Part shown: positions 1 through 12,359 of the stretch, piece by piece
Layout: every line of letters starts with the position of its first letter
How positions within the stretch are numbered: the first letter of the stretch is position 1
NCBI RefSeq assembly: GCF_050908995.1
Contig: NC_135119.1
Span: forward strand, 9,734,001 to 9,798,000
DNA from: Andrena cerasifolii
Lineage: Eukaryota; Arthropoda; Insecta; Hymenoptera; Andrenidae
DNA: 64,000 bases
Direction of reading: 5' to 3'
Translations under genes and position numbers: made by a program
The notes under the pieces: model-generated
The model's database searches: none
Told to the model about the DNA's origin: nothing
Seen by the model: only the letters and a program-made list of their open reading frames with translations

Positions 1-952
1 AATGTCGACGCGGGAATTCCACTCTGTAGAGGAAGGAATTCTACAGGTCCAGTCAAAATTTCAAGTGAAAATATTCGTTGGTTCAAGAGTTATGATGTAC
101 ACCATGTCTGAAAATGATGTTTCGAGAAAAACGGCTTCAAAGTTAAGTCCCCTATGCCAATACCGCTCAGCGAGGCCGGCACTCGACGGTGCACTCAATT
201 ACGTTAGCTATAACTTCTACAATTATTTGAATTTCTTCGTGAAATTTTCTTTGAAATGTTCATAAAGGATAGGACTTTCAGAATCATTAAAAATCGATTT
301 TTTGAAGCTGAAATAGTCCACTGCCGCCTTAAAGCTGTATTGCAATTCAGTTATAATAAAACAACCGAAAGAGACGATAGACATCAAGAGAGGAAGCAAA
401 TCGGATCTACCGCACGAGAACGTTGACTTCGTTCCCCGGATAATCCGACCGATCGGAGTATCGAGATCCGCTGAGATTTGATATACCTTTGGCCCCATCC
501 CTCTCCCAGCCCGTTTATACGATCGTGGATGCTAATCTCGAAACTTTTCCGGGATTCCTCGATTCACTCGGTGACCAGTAACGGAGGAAAGTTTCGTTGA
601 TTCGATGGAATTTAGTTACGGCTGACGAAGTTTCGTGAAAACTGCTGGAGTCCGCGTAACCGTTGCCGTTACATTTTCATGAGTCAACCAAACTCCTCGT
701 GCCGCGTAACCGATAGATGTTAATTTCATTCCAGCCGATTCTGGAAAATCTCGTTATCGCGGCAATCGCTGGAACAGCGCGAGTTTGGCCGTCTATCTTG
801 TTATCGTTGTCAACTTTGGTTTCGTCGACGAGCAAGCTAGCTGCGCGGTGTATACTGTAGTTACTCGCAGAATTCAGCGAACACTTATGTTGGTAGTGAA
901 AATTAGCAGGAGAATGCATAAAAACGTACATATTTGAGTGTAAGAAACGCAA
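1..952. other. Non-coding stretch, nothing recognised
   Basis: Mixed AT-rich and CpG-containing sequence. The open frames here are short, overlap on both strands and show no recognisable domain, signal peptide or splice structure. No terminal repeats or tRNA-like folds were seen. Confidence 0.5.
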
Positions 953-956
953 TATA

Positions 957-1486
957 GGGTAGATGTCCCAATTACTGTCAGTGTCCCTATTACTGTCAGT
1001 TTAATTATTTTACTTAATAGTGAAATAATGCTTGCCAAATCGTGAAGGAAAAAAATTGTAATGATAAATTTGATTTTCGTTTTAGATAATAATAAATAAG
1101 CATTGCATACTTATATTTATAAATTAATATTAAAATGTGAATTTACCATTAGCCTATGAAAAATGCGACTGGCGTAAGTAGAGAATAAGAGAAAAGTGTA
1201 GCGCAAAAAGAATGGTAATTTTACCGTTCACCTTATATTTGCTGCAATAAATGAGTTATTAATATAGTTAAGAGTCATTGTAACAATATAAACGCATAAA
1301 AGTAGTGACTTTTATTTGATTGAGCAAATAACACATATTTATTATATGAAAAAAATTTCTTAGATAAAACAGATATTAGGCATTCTTATGCTGCAAATTG
1401 GAATGACATTGAGGTTAATTAATTTTGAAATAATTAACGAAAGTTACGGGATGAGCTTAAGGTGGCAGTAATTGGGACATCTACCC
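957..1486. mobile_element. MITE with GGGTAGATGTCCC terminal inverted repeats
   Basis: The left end begins GGGTAGATGTCCCAATTACT and the right end is its inverse complement (AGTAATTGGGACATCTACCC, ending at 1486), about 22 bp nearly perfect. The left flank is TA; the right flank is TT-A, so a TA duplication is likely but decayed. A second, shorter version of the tip (GTGTCCCTATTACTGTCAG) follows directly inside the left end. The 530-bp interior is AT-rich without a transposase frame, so it is non-autonomous. Related tips occur at 10808 and 30370. Confidence 0.75.
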
Positions 1487-1529
1487 TTATTTATTTGTAT
1501 GGTTTAGTGAACTACAAAATTTCGAAATT

Positions 1530-1910
1530 GAGGGGCGGGAGGGCTCCCGGGTCTGCACCATCGTCCAAAAAAAAATCCCCCCAAAAAATTAACAATATTT
1601 TTTTATTAATATTTCAGAAACTAATAAATACCCGAAGCTACAATTTTAGATTTAGAGTTCACACACCCTCCTCAACCCTCCCCCCAAACCTCATCTCGAT
1701 CGGCCACCGGTCCCTTTCGGAATAATATCCAATAATAACCATGCACTTTTCCCTATAAATTTTTGTTTACGCGACCATTATTGCTAAGTTGCATCTTATA
1801 AAGTATTGGGTGTCGGCTCGAAAAACAAAGCGTGGCTTAAGTATTTCTCGGCTCCATATCTGTCCGCAAGCAGTCGTTAAAATCGGTTTGCTACACTTCA
1901 TGCGGCTTCC
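1530..1910 (+). repeat. Dispersed repeat family A, copy 1
   Basis: The core reads ACTAATAAATACCCGAAGCT followed by ACAATTTTAGATTTAGAGT, then a pyrimidine-rich stretch and GATCGGCCACCGG. It is shared with copies at 6790-7000 (inverted) and 7420-7620 (direct). The 3' part (1756-1910, with AAAGTATTGGGTGTC and CTCCATATCTGTC) reappears in diverged form at 12360-12530. No coding potential; probably a non-autonomous transposon remnant of unknown type. Confidence 0.7.
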
Positions 1911-4900
1911 TTGTTAAGAATTTAATCCACAATAGTTCGCTGGGCTTATTACATCCGTGCCATTTACCGCGACGTAATTCACGCTTTCGCGTTTCTGCTG
2001 GCGTCGAATGGAATTTCAGGATACTCATTTGTCGTAACCTGGCGCCCGGAGTACGGCGTCACGTTGACTGGTCGAATTTGCAATAAAGAAGATAGATGAA
2101 ACGAGGGGAATATCGCCGGCGGCTAATCTTTTGCTCCTCCGTTTCTCATCGTTTTCCTTTCTCATTCGTTATTCATTAAGCTTCACTTTGCTTTGCCAAC
2201 GGAGCTGGCGCGTTGTGCAATTTTCGACGATCCGGAATTCCTCAGACGCGTCCTTTTATTTCAACACGCTTTCAACATTTCACTTCAGTGAGAACCATTT
2301 TATTAGAATACAGTAAGCCAATGCACGTGTGTAAAAAATCATACTTATGCACCTGAAAGTAGAAATTTTAAGCAAAGGCTTTAAAATGACAATAATTTCA
2401 TTCGTCGTTATCTCGAAACAAAAGTTTCAGAGTTACGCCACTATTGTACTGATAGCCTCAATTTATAATTCTTATTAAGTATTTCCTAATTTATAGGCAG
2501 AAAATTATAATATTCCATGCGGAAGCTACTGTGATACAATTTTCACTCTCCTAAAATAAGCTGTAAGCAAAACTAAGAACAGAATTCAATGCCATTTATG
2601 AAGTCCTCTTATACTGCAAAATATGGAACATTCTATTTGGGGGTGAAAACAGCAACGCGCAACTTTCGCGATCTGCATAATATTGAAGACAAAACTATTC
2701 CGGATTTCTCTCTATTTAAGATTCTGTCGTAAATGAAATATGTATGCCTGCAAAGTTTGGTTAAATATCACAGGAAATGATTTTACATACAAAAGGAAAC
2801 AAGAAATTTGAAATAAAATATTGCGAAGTACCCTTCGTTTTCGAAGAAGTTGAATCTGATATAATTCTTTAAGGACGTGTACAGGTAATTAAAAATGCCT
2901 AAAGCGTAGCTAAAAATATTGTACAATTACAGAAGAAATGAAGAGGAATTAAAAAATAAATCGAGGTCTTACGAATAAGCCTGTCTCGAAGAAAATCGAT
3001 TATGGAACTCAATTATCTGCAGTCTTGGCTAAATAACCGCAAGAATAGATTCCATTTTCGAAATCGATTTTCTCAAAAACGACGGCTCGTTCGAGGAAAA
3101 GTTACTCTACAATTTCGACATCTTTTTGCACCTAGGTATCATTAAACTTCATTCCCAGTTGTAGGTACTATATTCACTACAACATTCTGTCAACTCACAG
3201 TCGAGTAAACGCGTCCCAAACTAGATCTGAAGCTCCATTTTTTTTTCAGAAATCAAGGCTCCCATGAAAAAATTTTATTTTACATTTTTGAGTCACTTTT
3301 ACATCTGGAATTACTTCCGCGGCCCTACCACTCATTATGAGCCACTTTGTACATAAATCTGTTCTCCACAAACTCTGCACGAAATAACGTCCGCTTCAAG
3401 ATGGAGCAAACAGTCCCTTATTTTTAATATCCTCCCCATTTAGTAACATGTAAACGACGCGTCTTTATCGGAAGCTGGCAGTGGGTTGTTCTCCGGAAAC
3501 ATTTGGTCTGACAAGACAGATTCAGGGAGCCTCACGCCCTACGGCGTTTCTGCAGAGGGGAGAGGCCTGTGTACACTCAATATTCTCCTCCATCTTTGCC
3601 CACCCCCACCCAAAATTCCTTTAATCTGCCATAATCGCGGCATGATATTTTCATAATCTTCCCGGAACTTTTACGAAGGCGCCCGGTCTATTTCAACGTC
3701 AAGCGTGCTGCCAAAGTGGCCCATTTAGGAGCCAGTATCCACCCTTAACGTCGAACGTGGGTAGAGAGATGTGAAAGCGAGAGGAGTGAAAGGCGGGGTC
3801 GGGGGAGGGGGGGGGGCGAGGGGTGGAGGGTCATTTCAGCAAGCTGGCGTTACTTTTCGCAAATTATCTCGCCAGTGAGAGTCTGGAGCACTTCGTCTGA
3901 AAATTATCTGCGCCCATCCAACGGCAGTACTCCTCACACCATCGCGCTTTCTCTCTACCCTTCTCCTCCCTCACTGAAAATTTCCTTCCTCCGCCTGTTC
4001 TAGGCTGCCTCCGCCCACCGTTTCGCGTCGCTCGAAGGGGTTGCGCAGGCTGCAGTTACGTCGGATCGTTTGTGGAAAAACTAAAAAGGAAGTGCCGCGA
4101 GAAATCTCTGGCGTGGGAGGGGCAGGGAGGGGGTGAAGCGCGAGTGAGAGTCAATGCGAAAGAGAAGTGACTGAGGGACAGAGGGGGATGGAATAAGCCG
4201 CCATAACGGAGGGAGAATCATTGTTTCCCGAGTGGGCCGCAAAAGAGCGTCGTCGAGTTAGAGGGATGTTTGTCTTTAATTAAAATCAGTCGCAACCCGT
4301 TTCACGTGCTCTGACAATCCTCTCGCCGCACTCCGAACCGTCGCCCCTCCAACCCTCCAGCGCCGCTCAGCCACTTACCGGTTTGTCAAGCAGAATTCTT
4401 AATATTCAATTATTTCGGGATGCTTTTAAATAGTCGCGGGTCCGCCATTACGCGCGGCTGTTCCCGGTCGCGGTTCGTTGGCAACCGATCCCGAGAGATG
4501 CAAGTTTGTGTTTTCACAAGGGCGCCGCTTGTTGGGTGCAGGTTTCGATGAAACTTTGCAGGTAGATGGGGAACCAACAAATATTTCACCCATGATTAGC
4601 TTTCTACGGAGACGCTTGACAGTTTACAAGATAAGCATAACAATAGACATCGCGTAACAAGGATTTAGCAAGGAACAGGTATGATTAATTTTTCTGGTTT
4701 ACTTTAAAATGAAGGGGGCGGCGATCGTCTGCGATGGTCTGAAAAGGAGCGCGATATTTATGATTCTTTTAAGAGACACCCTCAAATTATATTAATGGAA
4801 AAGTGTGTACATATATTTGTACGTATTTAGAAATTTTAAAGAAAAAAATTAATAAAACGGTACCCGAAGCTTTAAGCGCGTTTTTCTCAAAACTGTATTT

Positions 4901-4914
4901 TCAAAGCTGGCGCG
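1911..4914. other. Long non-coding stretch with a CpG-rich block
   Basis: AT-rich from about 2300 to 3400, then CpG-rich from about 3450 to 4560 with a purine/G-run around 3795-3832 (G9 and GGGGAGG units). No domain-bearing frame and no paired terminal repeats were found. The CpG-rich block may be regulatory, but nothing in the sequence proves it. Confidence 0.4.
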
Positions 4915-5017
4915 TGCGAAGCGAAGGCAAGAGCGACGGCAAACGCGGCAGCCGTAAAAGAGTGGGGATAGTGGCTTCACAGATTCCCCCACCAAGAAGA
5001 CGTTTCGCTCTTGGGCC

Positions 5018-5201
5018 CTGTGATGCCAGATCGGGGACGGGTTCCCTCGAGAATTTCCCCCACCTCGCGCATACCACGCCGGAGCAGCGCGTCCGTGAGC
5101 TCGGCGCTTCGGAGGCCAACTCACGGACATGCAGCTCCGGCGTAGTGTGCGCGAGGTAGGGGAAATTCTCGAGGGAACCCGTCCCCGATCTGGCATCACA
5201 G
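5018..5201. repeat. GC-rich near-perfect palindrome (82-bp arms)
   Basis: Left arm 5018-5099 starts CTGTGATGCCAGATCGGGGA; right arm 5120-5201 is its inverse complement, with roughly eight mismatches and a loop of about 20 nt. The arms account for the similar open frames seen on both strands here. GC content is much higher than in the flanks, suggesting an inserted foldback element, perhaps spanning about 4915-5240. A GGGGATAGTGG string at 4965 recalls a motif inside the pogo-like MITEs, but no matching termini were seen. Confidence 0.75.
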
Positions 5202-5292
5202 CTTGGGCCTGGCTCGGTGCCTCCGAGAGCGAGGAGCAACTGAAGACGAAGCCAATTCAAGTGCGAAATGAATAATCACAAAATTCTATTTA

Positions 5293-5505
5293 CTGTACAA
5301 ATATAAATGAAACGAAATGAAGTAGCGATGGCATGGCGCTTTAGAACGAACCTCGAACTATGGATTTCTGGATCATAAAAGGCCTTGATCCTGCCATTGG
5401 GCTATATCATCTTAATTGAAAGAAGTTTGAAGTCGTAAAAACTTAACGAAGTAGCAACGTGAACACCATCCCTATTGTTAAATATCTCGTAAACTATTAA
5501 GTGTC
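5293..5505 (+). repeat. Dispersed repeat family C, copy 1
   Basis: Matches the inverse complement of 11735-11945 along its length. Shared stretches include GAAGTTTGAAGTCGTAAA, AACGAAGTAGCAAC, CGAACTATGGATTTCT and TGTACAAATATAAA. Small indels separate the copies. No coding potential; the insert type is unknown. Confidence 0.75.
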
Positions 5506-6540
5506 TAAAAACCAAGCATTAGTAAAATATTTTTTCCTTCCCTATCTACTTACAAAATTAAATTAAAATTAATGCACAGAAATTTATGCGGTGCTTTGTT
5601 AAAAGCAGGGGCGAGTCTCGATGCAGTGTGGTTTCCGAGCTGGCAGCAAAATCTGAGTATAAATGTATCACGTAACATAATGTAATTGTGATTACATTAA
5701 GGCGGGGAAATTCATTGCAATGCGATGGTTAAGTTATTCACGTTTCTTGCCCTTATTTTTCGTAGACTCAGTTCATAAGGTCCACTGCGCTGGCTTGCAT
5801 GATAAAGTGTTGTAGTTTTCTTCGTTATTACCAGCGTGCTTTTATTCATGGGAAAGACCTTTTCATCAACTTTATGCATTCAGAATTTTAAATGACCCAG
5901 AAAACATGTCGTAGAAATACGGGAAGATTTTGTTAGATTCTTATCCATGCAGCTGTGTCGGTGGTAAGTTGCTACGGAATTTTCATTATTCTACACAATA
6001 GTGCTTAATGGGGTTGTTGAAAGTTGTAATCAAGTGTTCATATACAAATAGTCTGGATTACACACACGTGTTACAGATCATCGCAAAAAAAGTATTGCTT
6101 TTTACATTTTTTTTTCTATTGAACGACCCACTGTTCGACGTCCCTTTTTCCGGACTCACCTTTTGTCTACTGTTAATGCGGCTCAGCCATTTTTCTTCTT
6201 ATTCTCTTCCCACGTGTTTGCAGTCGCGACTATTTACCAGCAGCCGATTGTCCAAAACAGCAACGAGAACGATCCTACCGCGTGGAAAACGCCAGCCAAG
6301 GACGTCAATGCAAATTAAAGCCCTGACGAAACAGCGGACGCGGCTAATTGAGAAAGTTGAGGGAAACGCTGCACAATATAGAAACACCTTTTTAACAGAC
6401 TCGCCGTCTATCGTCTGTTACTGTGATTCAGTGGCGCTAGTGGAGAGCACGAGGGTGCCGTTTGCTGTATGTTGTAACAGCTCTTGAACTTGGAAAGGTG
6501 TTAAGGAGGAGTTTTTCCTTTGGGGAACTGAAAAACATGG
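5506..6540. other. Non-coding stretch with one 159-codon frame of unknown meaning
   Basis: A plus-strand frame runs 6008-6487. Inside it a pyrimidine tract ending TTTGCAG (6219-6225) would be a good 3' splice site, and the remainder to the stop is rich in Arg, Lys and Thr. I see no domain or downstream donor, and the frame stops just before a MITE. I do not call it a gene. Confidence 0.3.
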
Positions 6541-6745
6541 GTAGGGGAGACCGGGGCAAAGTGGGACGAAAAATGTTTGAAGTCGAATAAAATTTTTCCC
6601 TTTCAATAAAAATGTGTGAAAATAGATTTATAATATAATTTGAACATTACTATTAATAAAAGACGAATATCAATACTTAATATAAACTTAAAGTATATTA
6701 AAATTCAACTTGAAAAGAAAATGCAAAATCGACCACTTTACCCCA
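6541..6745. mobile_element. Short TA-type MITE, GGGGCAAAGTGGGAC ends
   Basis: The left end reads TAGGGGAGACCGGGGCAAAG and GTGGGAC; the right end reads GACCACTTTACCCC (6731-6744), its inverse complement with one gap. About 200 bp, AT-rich inside, no frame. Tips of this form (GGGGCAAAGTGGG) resemble TA-inserting MITEs common in insects. Confidence 0.6.
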
Positions 6746-6789
6746 TATATATATTGTTAATTTACACGTGTTGTCGCCACGGGATAATA

Positions 6790-7000
6790 TTATCCGAATG
6801 AGCTGAGATTTGGTGTAGCGCAATTTTAAATAAAAAAAAAAATACTCCCGAATGGCCCCAATGGCCGATCGACACAAGGCTTGAGGAGATGAGTGGAGAG
6901 GGGGTGTGGACCCTAAATCTAAAATTGTAGCTTCGGGAATTTATTAGTTCCCGAAATATTAATAAAAAATTATTGTTAATATTTTTTTTACAAATTATTT
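6790..7000 (-). repeat. Dispersed repeat family A, copy 2 (inverted)
   Basis: On the minus strand this reads ACTAATAAATTCCCGAAGCT then ACAATTTTAGATTTAGGGT, GTGTCGATCGGCCATTGGGG, matching copies at 1530 and 7420. It abuts the 6541-6745 MITE. Confidence 0.75.
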
Positions 7001-7419
7001 TTTTGAACTGCATATACGTAACCCTAACGGAGTTTCATCCTGCCCTCCCAAAATTTGTCCTACGGACATCTGGACGCATTCCCCTTACCCCCGCGTGCCC
7101 CTCAGACACTTAAATGGCATGCATATTTAGCTGAAATTCAAAGCCAATTTTCTCGAAAAAGAAGCACGATATTAAAAAATTGTATTCTATATTTTCGTCT
7201 TATTTTGACCCATAGAATCACCCCCCTAGAGTATTGCCTATCAATAAAGTAATAGGTATCCACCCTGTATAATAAGATGGAGCGCATCCCCTAGTTTCTG
7301 GTTCAAATCTCCAAACTTACATCGTTTTACGCGCCCCCGCACTAATCTAGCCCCAACCGATACTAATATTCAGAACAAGTTGGAAAGTGGAATGCGTAAT
7401 GTCCGAATAAGTCAACAGA

Positions 7420-7620
7420 AATACTAAAAGTTTTTTATTAATATCTCGTAAACTAATAAATTCCCGAAGCAACAATTTTAGATTTAGAGTCCAAACACCT
7501 TCCCCATCCCTCCCCACAAATCTCGCGTCGATCGGCCACTGGGGCCATTCAAAAGTACAGCCAAAAAAAAAACTAGGGGTGGGGTCTCCTTTCAAAATCA
7601 AAAGTCGGAAAATAAGTGGC
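7420..7620 (+). repeat. Dispersed repeat family A, copy 3
   Basis: Contains ACTAATAAATTCCCGAAGC, ACAATTTTAGATTTAGAGT and CGTCGATCGGCCACTGGGGC. Direct orientation relative to copy 1. It is followed by AAGTGGCACCCTAA, which looks like a degenerate transposon tip. Confidence 0.75.
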
Positions 7621-7629
7621 ACCCTAATG

Positions 7630-8719
7630 TGTGTATTACCCTAAACGATCCAATAAGGCTACATTTTCCATGTTTATTAAAGAAAATTCAAATGGCTATG
7701 AATATAAATATATCTGAACTTTAGTTCATCGTTAGTATCTCACCTTTAAATCAGATTCACTGCAAAAACGTTCCCCCTCAAGCACCCTACTCGCGCTACT
7801 GTAAACAAGACGACATGCTGCGCACGTAAATAAAAGTAAATCAGCACATCCTGCAAAAACGTTACTAAACCAAATTCACCGTCATTCCACGTTTTACTTT
7901 AAAACGGGGATGGGAACAGCCATCAGTAGAGATTTCACGGAAATCCCATAATTCGGCTGCGCAGAGCCGTCCGGACAAATGGATGGTATCATAAAATCAC
8001 GATAACAACCACAGAAAATCTCCAATCAAATCCTCACTCACGGATCCCGATCGTTACCGCTCCGCACTACTTCCCCGGCAACGTCCGCGGCAGTTTTAAG
8101 AGGCAGCGCCCCCTACCTTACACGAGCATCAACGAAAACATTCATTAAGCTGGTCTGCCGTCTCGTTCAAATAACTGGCGCCCGATCCTCGACGAGCATC
8201 GTCGCGCTGATCGATTCGATTGCACTTCGGAACGAGGCACCAGCCAGATACGAGTGGTTTCGGTAAGTGCAAGTCGTGAAACTCAATCAACGCGACGACA
8301 CTCGCCGTGAGATCGATCGAGACGCGGCTCGGTGGAACAGAAACTGCGATGGCTCGTTGGGAGGGGGTCCCGTTAGAAGGGCCCAACTATTCGATGAAAG
8401 GAGGGCGAAAAAAAAAACAGCCATTGTCGACCCTCGAGCGGCTTAAAAGTGACACGCGAGGCGTAATTATCGACAATTATCGTCACCGCCGCCCGTTCAT
8501 TCGGAGTCACGTTTCACGCGGAAAACGCAGCGAGACGCGCCGATTTAACCGAGCTGATTTGTCGCGCGTTAATAACAGCCTTCACTCGGGCGAATTTACG
8601 GCAAGCTGTGCAAATTAGGGAGAAGAAGGGACAATAAACTGCGATCGGCTTTCTTTTTCCGTTCTCGCAGAGCTTTGCGTTCTTTTCTGCTTTCGGAACT
8701 GCGAACACGAAATAAGTCA
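7630..8719. other. Non-coding stretch, nothing recognised
   Basis: AT-rich to about 8030, then CpG-rich with short overlapping frames on both strands (8129-8708). No conserved motif or splice structure seen. Confidence 0.4.
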
Positions 8720-8739
8720 GGTTGTTGGATATTGGCTGA

Positions 8740-8923
8740 GGCTGTCTGATGAATTATACTCCGCTCGAATTGTTCTAGCAGTACGAGTACGCAATTATGC
8801 GGTTAATAAAATTCGAGTATTTTTGTATTCTAATGTGCATCCAATAAAATTCGAATCTGGCAGTACTCCAGTACTGCATTCGAATTAGGGCTGTACTCGA
8901 ATTTTCAACACTGGAATTATCGA
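8740..8923. repeat. Degenerate TCGAAT/ACTCGA array, interrupted by the next element
   Basis: Scattered ATTCGAA, ACTCGAATT, ATTCGAGT and CAGTACTCCAGTACTG units, with a TAGGGCTGTACTCGAATT tip at 8886. The array resumes after the insertion (CGACTCTGCAG at 9579). Same style as the arrays at 13732 and 31230. Confidence 0.5.
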
Positions 8924-8931
8924 ATATGATT

Positions 8932-9570
8932 ATGGTTTGTCGGTTTTTAAACACCGGGTTTATTTGTAAATTTTTAAAATTCGAAAACCGCGTTTTAAAT
9001 TTAAAAGAACCGGCTTTGTATAGTAGAATTAAAATGTAAAAATGAATTAATTGTTTAATTTAAAACGTTAACATTTTTACTTGAAATCGCCTCGGACATA
9101 AGAATATTGTAGGTAGTAGGTAACAGTTTACTGTAACACTAATCTTCATGAGTTCGTATTTTTGGAAGAAAAATACTAAATGAAATAAAGATTTATAATT
9201 TATATTTTGTACGGATTTTATTTATTTTAGTTTCTTTTGCATTTGGTTTTGTATGTAGTGTATTTTTGTAGATCCATAAATATTAAATGAATTCAAAAGT
9301 TGTATGGATTTCTACGGATTTTAGTTCTTTTAATTTTTTTTTTATTTACTTAGTTTTGTACAGATAGAGTATATTTTATTTTGTCATATTTTTGTAATTC
9401 CATGCCTAAATAATAAATATTAAGAAAACTGAAAAATTTAAAATAAGTACAAATATTTATTTTCTATTTTAATAATATATTTTTGTGAAAATTCGAAAAC
9501 CGTTTTTTTGGGGGGTCAGTGGAATTTGATAACCGATTTTTTCAACAGTCGTTTTTTGTATAAACCCTAA
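8932..9570. mobile_element. hAT-like foldback MITE with ACCGG/AAACCG subterminal repeats and 8-bp duplication
   Basis: ATATGATT occurs directly on both sides (8924-8931 and 9571-9578), an 8-bp target duplication as expected for the hAT superfamily. The left end (GGTTTGTCGGTTTTTAAAC) and the right end, inverse (TTAGGGTTTATACAAAAAAC), share a TAGGGTTT-like tip. The termini carry AAAACCG units. The 639-bp interior is AT-rich and has no transposase frame. A related end lies at 58595-58652. Confidence 0.75.
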
Positions 9571-9597
9571 ATATGATTCGACTCTGCAGATATTCCT

Positions 9598-9624
9598 ATA
9601 TTATTATTATTATTATTATTATTT
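9598..9624. repeat. (ATT)n microsatellite
   Basis: About eight uninterrupted TTA/ATT triplets. Confidence 0.95.
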
Positions 9625-10749
9625 CGTCTTTATTACTCGTAAAGCAACTCACTTTAATGTTAAGATTAATATCATTATCAATAATAATCAATATTATTCC
9701 TAATTTAAAGCTTACGGATAAAATTCAACAAAATAATCGTGGAAAGCAAAAACAAAGCAGTATAATATACGTAAAATGATTTAGAATTTCGACCGTAAAG
9801 AATTTTTAAAACTTAAAAGTAAATGTTATCGGCGCACCGGTTCGGTCTATTTTGAAGAGATTAAATAAAAGCTATTGTGCAATTTTTAAGATTAAATTTC
9901 CAACGTTTCGGTCAGTATTGCGACCATTATCAAGGAAAGAATTACATCAGGGAGAAAACTGCGTCTGTTTTTATAAATTTGGCTCGTGTTAAACGTGCGA
10001 ACGTACGAGTCGGTTGGAGAAAATCGTCAAAGCCGAATGCGTTCCAAACGTACCCTTACAAAAAATCAGTATAAATTTTATCAATTGTAGTACCTACGAA
10101 TGCATAATAATAGTGCAGGGATATATTGAGAATATTATCAACATGTCACGTTCAATTATCATTAATGCTGAGTGTCGGAATACTTTTTAATCAAATCGGC
10201 ATCATCAACGATATTATGGACGTGGTCGATCCCTTCCTCTTGTCGTCGTTCCATTTTATCATTTAATCGTTTGGAGTGGCACTCGAGTGTCCATTTGCTA
10301 TCTATAATTGCAATTCGAATGCCATCCCTTTCGTTGTCCACTTTTACACGTGCCCCTGTCCTTCATTCTCTAATCTCTTTCCTCTATCAGGTTCCTCTCC
10401 GTCCATCTGCCTTTCTGCTTTCTATTTCCTCTTCTTTTCCTTAATTATATTTATTATCTCCACGTGTGACGCAAATTCTGCATTTCTCTTTTTCTTTGAT
10501 TCACTTCCTATTTAGGTTTTCTACATTTATTTTAATCGTACCGAGAACGAAGAACGAGAATGCTATTGAGTCATCTGCCCGTATATCTTATATTGTCAGG
10601 GCCATGCTGGGATAATAATTTAATGGTTGTCCAATTATTTAGCAAACGAAAAGTAGTTATATTATGAAAGTTCAATAGTTTTAGTAGCTAAATAAAAATG
10701 AATGAATATCTATTGTAATTAGATTCTACGGTATTGCTGAACACAACAA
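9625..10749. other. Non-coding AT-rich stretch, nothing recognised
   Basis: Two overlapping plus-strand frames near 10172-10515 are pyrimidine-driven (Ser/Phe/Leu-rich) and have no domain. Confidence 0.4.
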
Positions 10750-10808
10750 GAAAATAAAAATACGAAATGATCAGAAATGGGGACATGAACAGAAATTGGA
10801 ACATTCAC
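10750..10808 (-). mobile_element. One end of a MITE related to the 957 and 30370 elements
   Basis: Read on the minus strand from 10808: GTGAATGTTCCAATTTCTGT, then CATGTCCCCATTTCTGATCA. This is the same doubled-tip layout as the left end at 957, and it is flanked by TA (10809-10810). I could not find the other end. Confidence 0.45.
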
Positions 10809-10810
10809 TA

Positions 10811-11734
10811 GGCTTTCCCCTACTTTATGGAAACCTACTATTTTAAAACGTTTCTGTACAAAGAATTATTTGGTTCAACAAAAGTTTCACACAAATATAC
10901 AAAATTATCCAGGCATTTTATTTAAAAAACCCAACTTATACGGATGTTTAAAAATTCATTGAATATACTTCCCCTCTTATGCAACAAAAAGGCCCTTCAT
11001 ATGATAAACTTTAAAGAAATATTATTCCAGTGCTGTTAATACATTCATGAAAACTTCTAATAATGCATAATCGTTGCTCACTTTTCAATTCTACCCTCTC
11101 AATATACGACTACTTTCTACTCTGAACACATGCTGCGGACGTGTGACATCTTTTTACTGACTAGAATTGATACATTCAAAATTCCCTTTGCAAACTTCTA
11201 GTTTTGTCTGCAAACAAGAAGTTGTTCAATAGTACCTATACTGCAATACATCTATCGTACAACCCTCCTGCTTCTTTTTTACCCTTTCAACTTTCCTCAG
11301 TCCACGTTACATAAACCCTTTCCCCCCCTTTTAACTCCTCGTTTTTCGACTCCGTTTAGTCTTTCCGCAGCAGTTCCTTCCTTCCCAAATGACATACGAC
11401 GCGCACGTCCAACGCAGATTTATTCCACCAACAACTCCAACTGCTTCCCCTTGGATCCTCCTTTTCACAACTCATGCTGCTTCCCCTCAACAATCTCCGT
11501 TTGACGGCCAGAGGCCAAATAAGATAAACCTCTGTATAGCACGACACAACGTGAAAGCGTGTACGTTGGAGAAAGCACGACGATGAAAGAGGCGATGGGG
11601 TGAAGGAGCAAGGAGAAAGAAAGAGGCGTGTATCAATTTATTTGGAGGAAATAGCTGTCGATTGGCAACAGGCAACAACTCGCTACGGGACAACATAAAG
11701 CGTTACACATCGATTGTAATGTAACTTTGCGGTA
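10811..11734. other. Non-coding stretch, nothing recognised
   Basis: Short frames on both strands around 11356-11696 overlap and show no domain. Confidence 0.4.
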
Positions 11735-11945
11735 GATAGGGCAGAGTAGTTCGCGAGATATTTTACAGTAGGAATAGTGTTGCTACTTCGTTAAGAGTTT
11801 ACGACTTCAAACTTCTTTCCAACAAGATGATACAACCCACTGGTAGGATCGAGGCATTTTGTGATCTAGAAATCCATAGTTCGAGGTTCGTTTTAGAACA
11901 TCATTGCTTTTTCATTTTGTTTCGTTTATATTTGTACAGTATATA
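11735..11945 (-). repeat. Dispersed repeat family C, copy 2 (inverted)
   Basis: The inverse complement matches 5293-5505. It ends at TACAGTATATACAGGGTCATC, so a mariner-like CAGGGT tip sits directly beside it. Confidence 0.75.
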
Positions 11946-12027
11946 CAGGGTCATCCTGCAACCTACGCGCGCGCGAACAGACGAAATGGCAACACCGCCT
12001 CGCGGACGCATTCCACTACACCCATTT

Positions 12028-12200
12028 TGAATGAATTTTTTGACGCCTAGACTTTAACGACTCCCTCAATGCCGTCTGCAATAATTAATTACAAATATAA
12101 AAAATATATATATATATAGTTTAAGACATCTTTAATACAATACAAAAAGACCCATTAAATTATATTTAGTAGTTTTGCTTTAATTAATTTCTAAATATCG
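12028..12200 (+). repeat. Dispersed repeat family B, copy 1
   Basis: Shares TTAACGACTCCCT, GTTTAAGACATC and CCCATTAAATTATATTTAGT (and AGTTTTGCT following) with 43002-43170. Contains a (TA)n run at 12098-12117. No coding potential. Confidence 0.8.
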
Positions 12201-12359
12201 TGTTGTCACGCCGAGGGATTTCGTTGATGTATTCTCACACTGATATCTTCTGTAAAGAATCGAAAGTATTGTTCTAGATTCCCCAAATGTTTACTTTGAG
12301 AACGAACTCTGCTTGGACGTCGCTTTGTAAACTAATGAAACGAATTAACATTCGTATAC

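Noticed and set aside
6008..6487. 159-codon frame containing a good 3' splice site (TTTGCAG at 6219-6225) and AATAAA downstream
   Set aside because: No domain, and the AATAAA lies in a MITE; splice-like strings occur by chance in a window this long.
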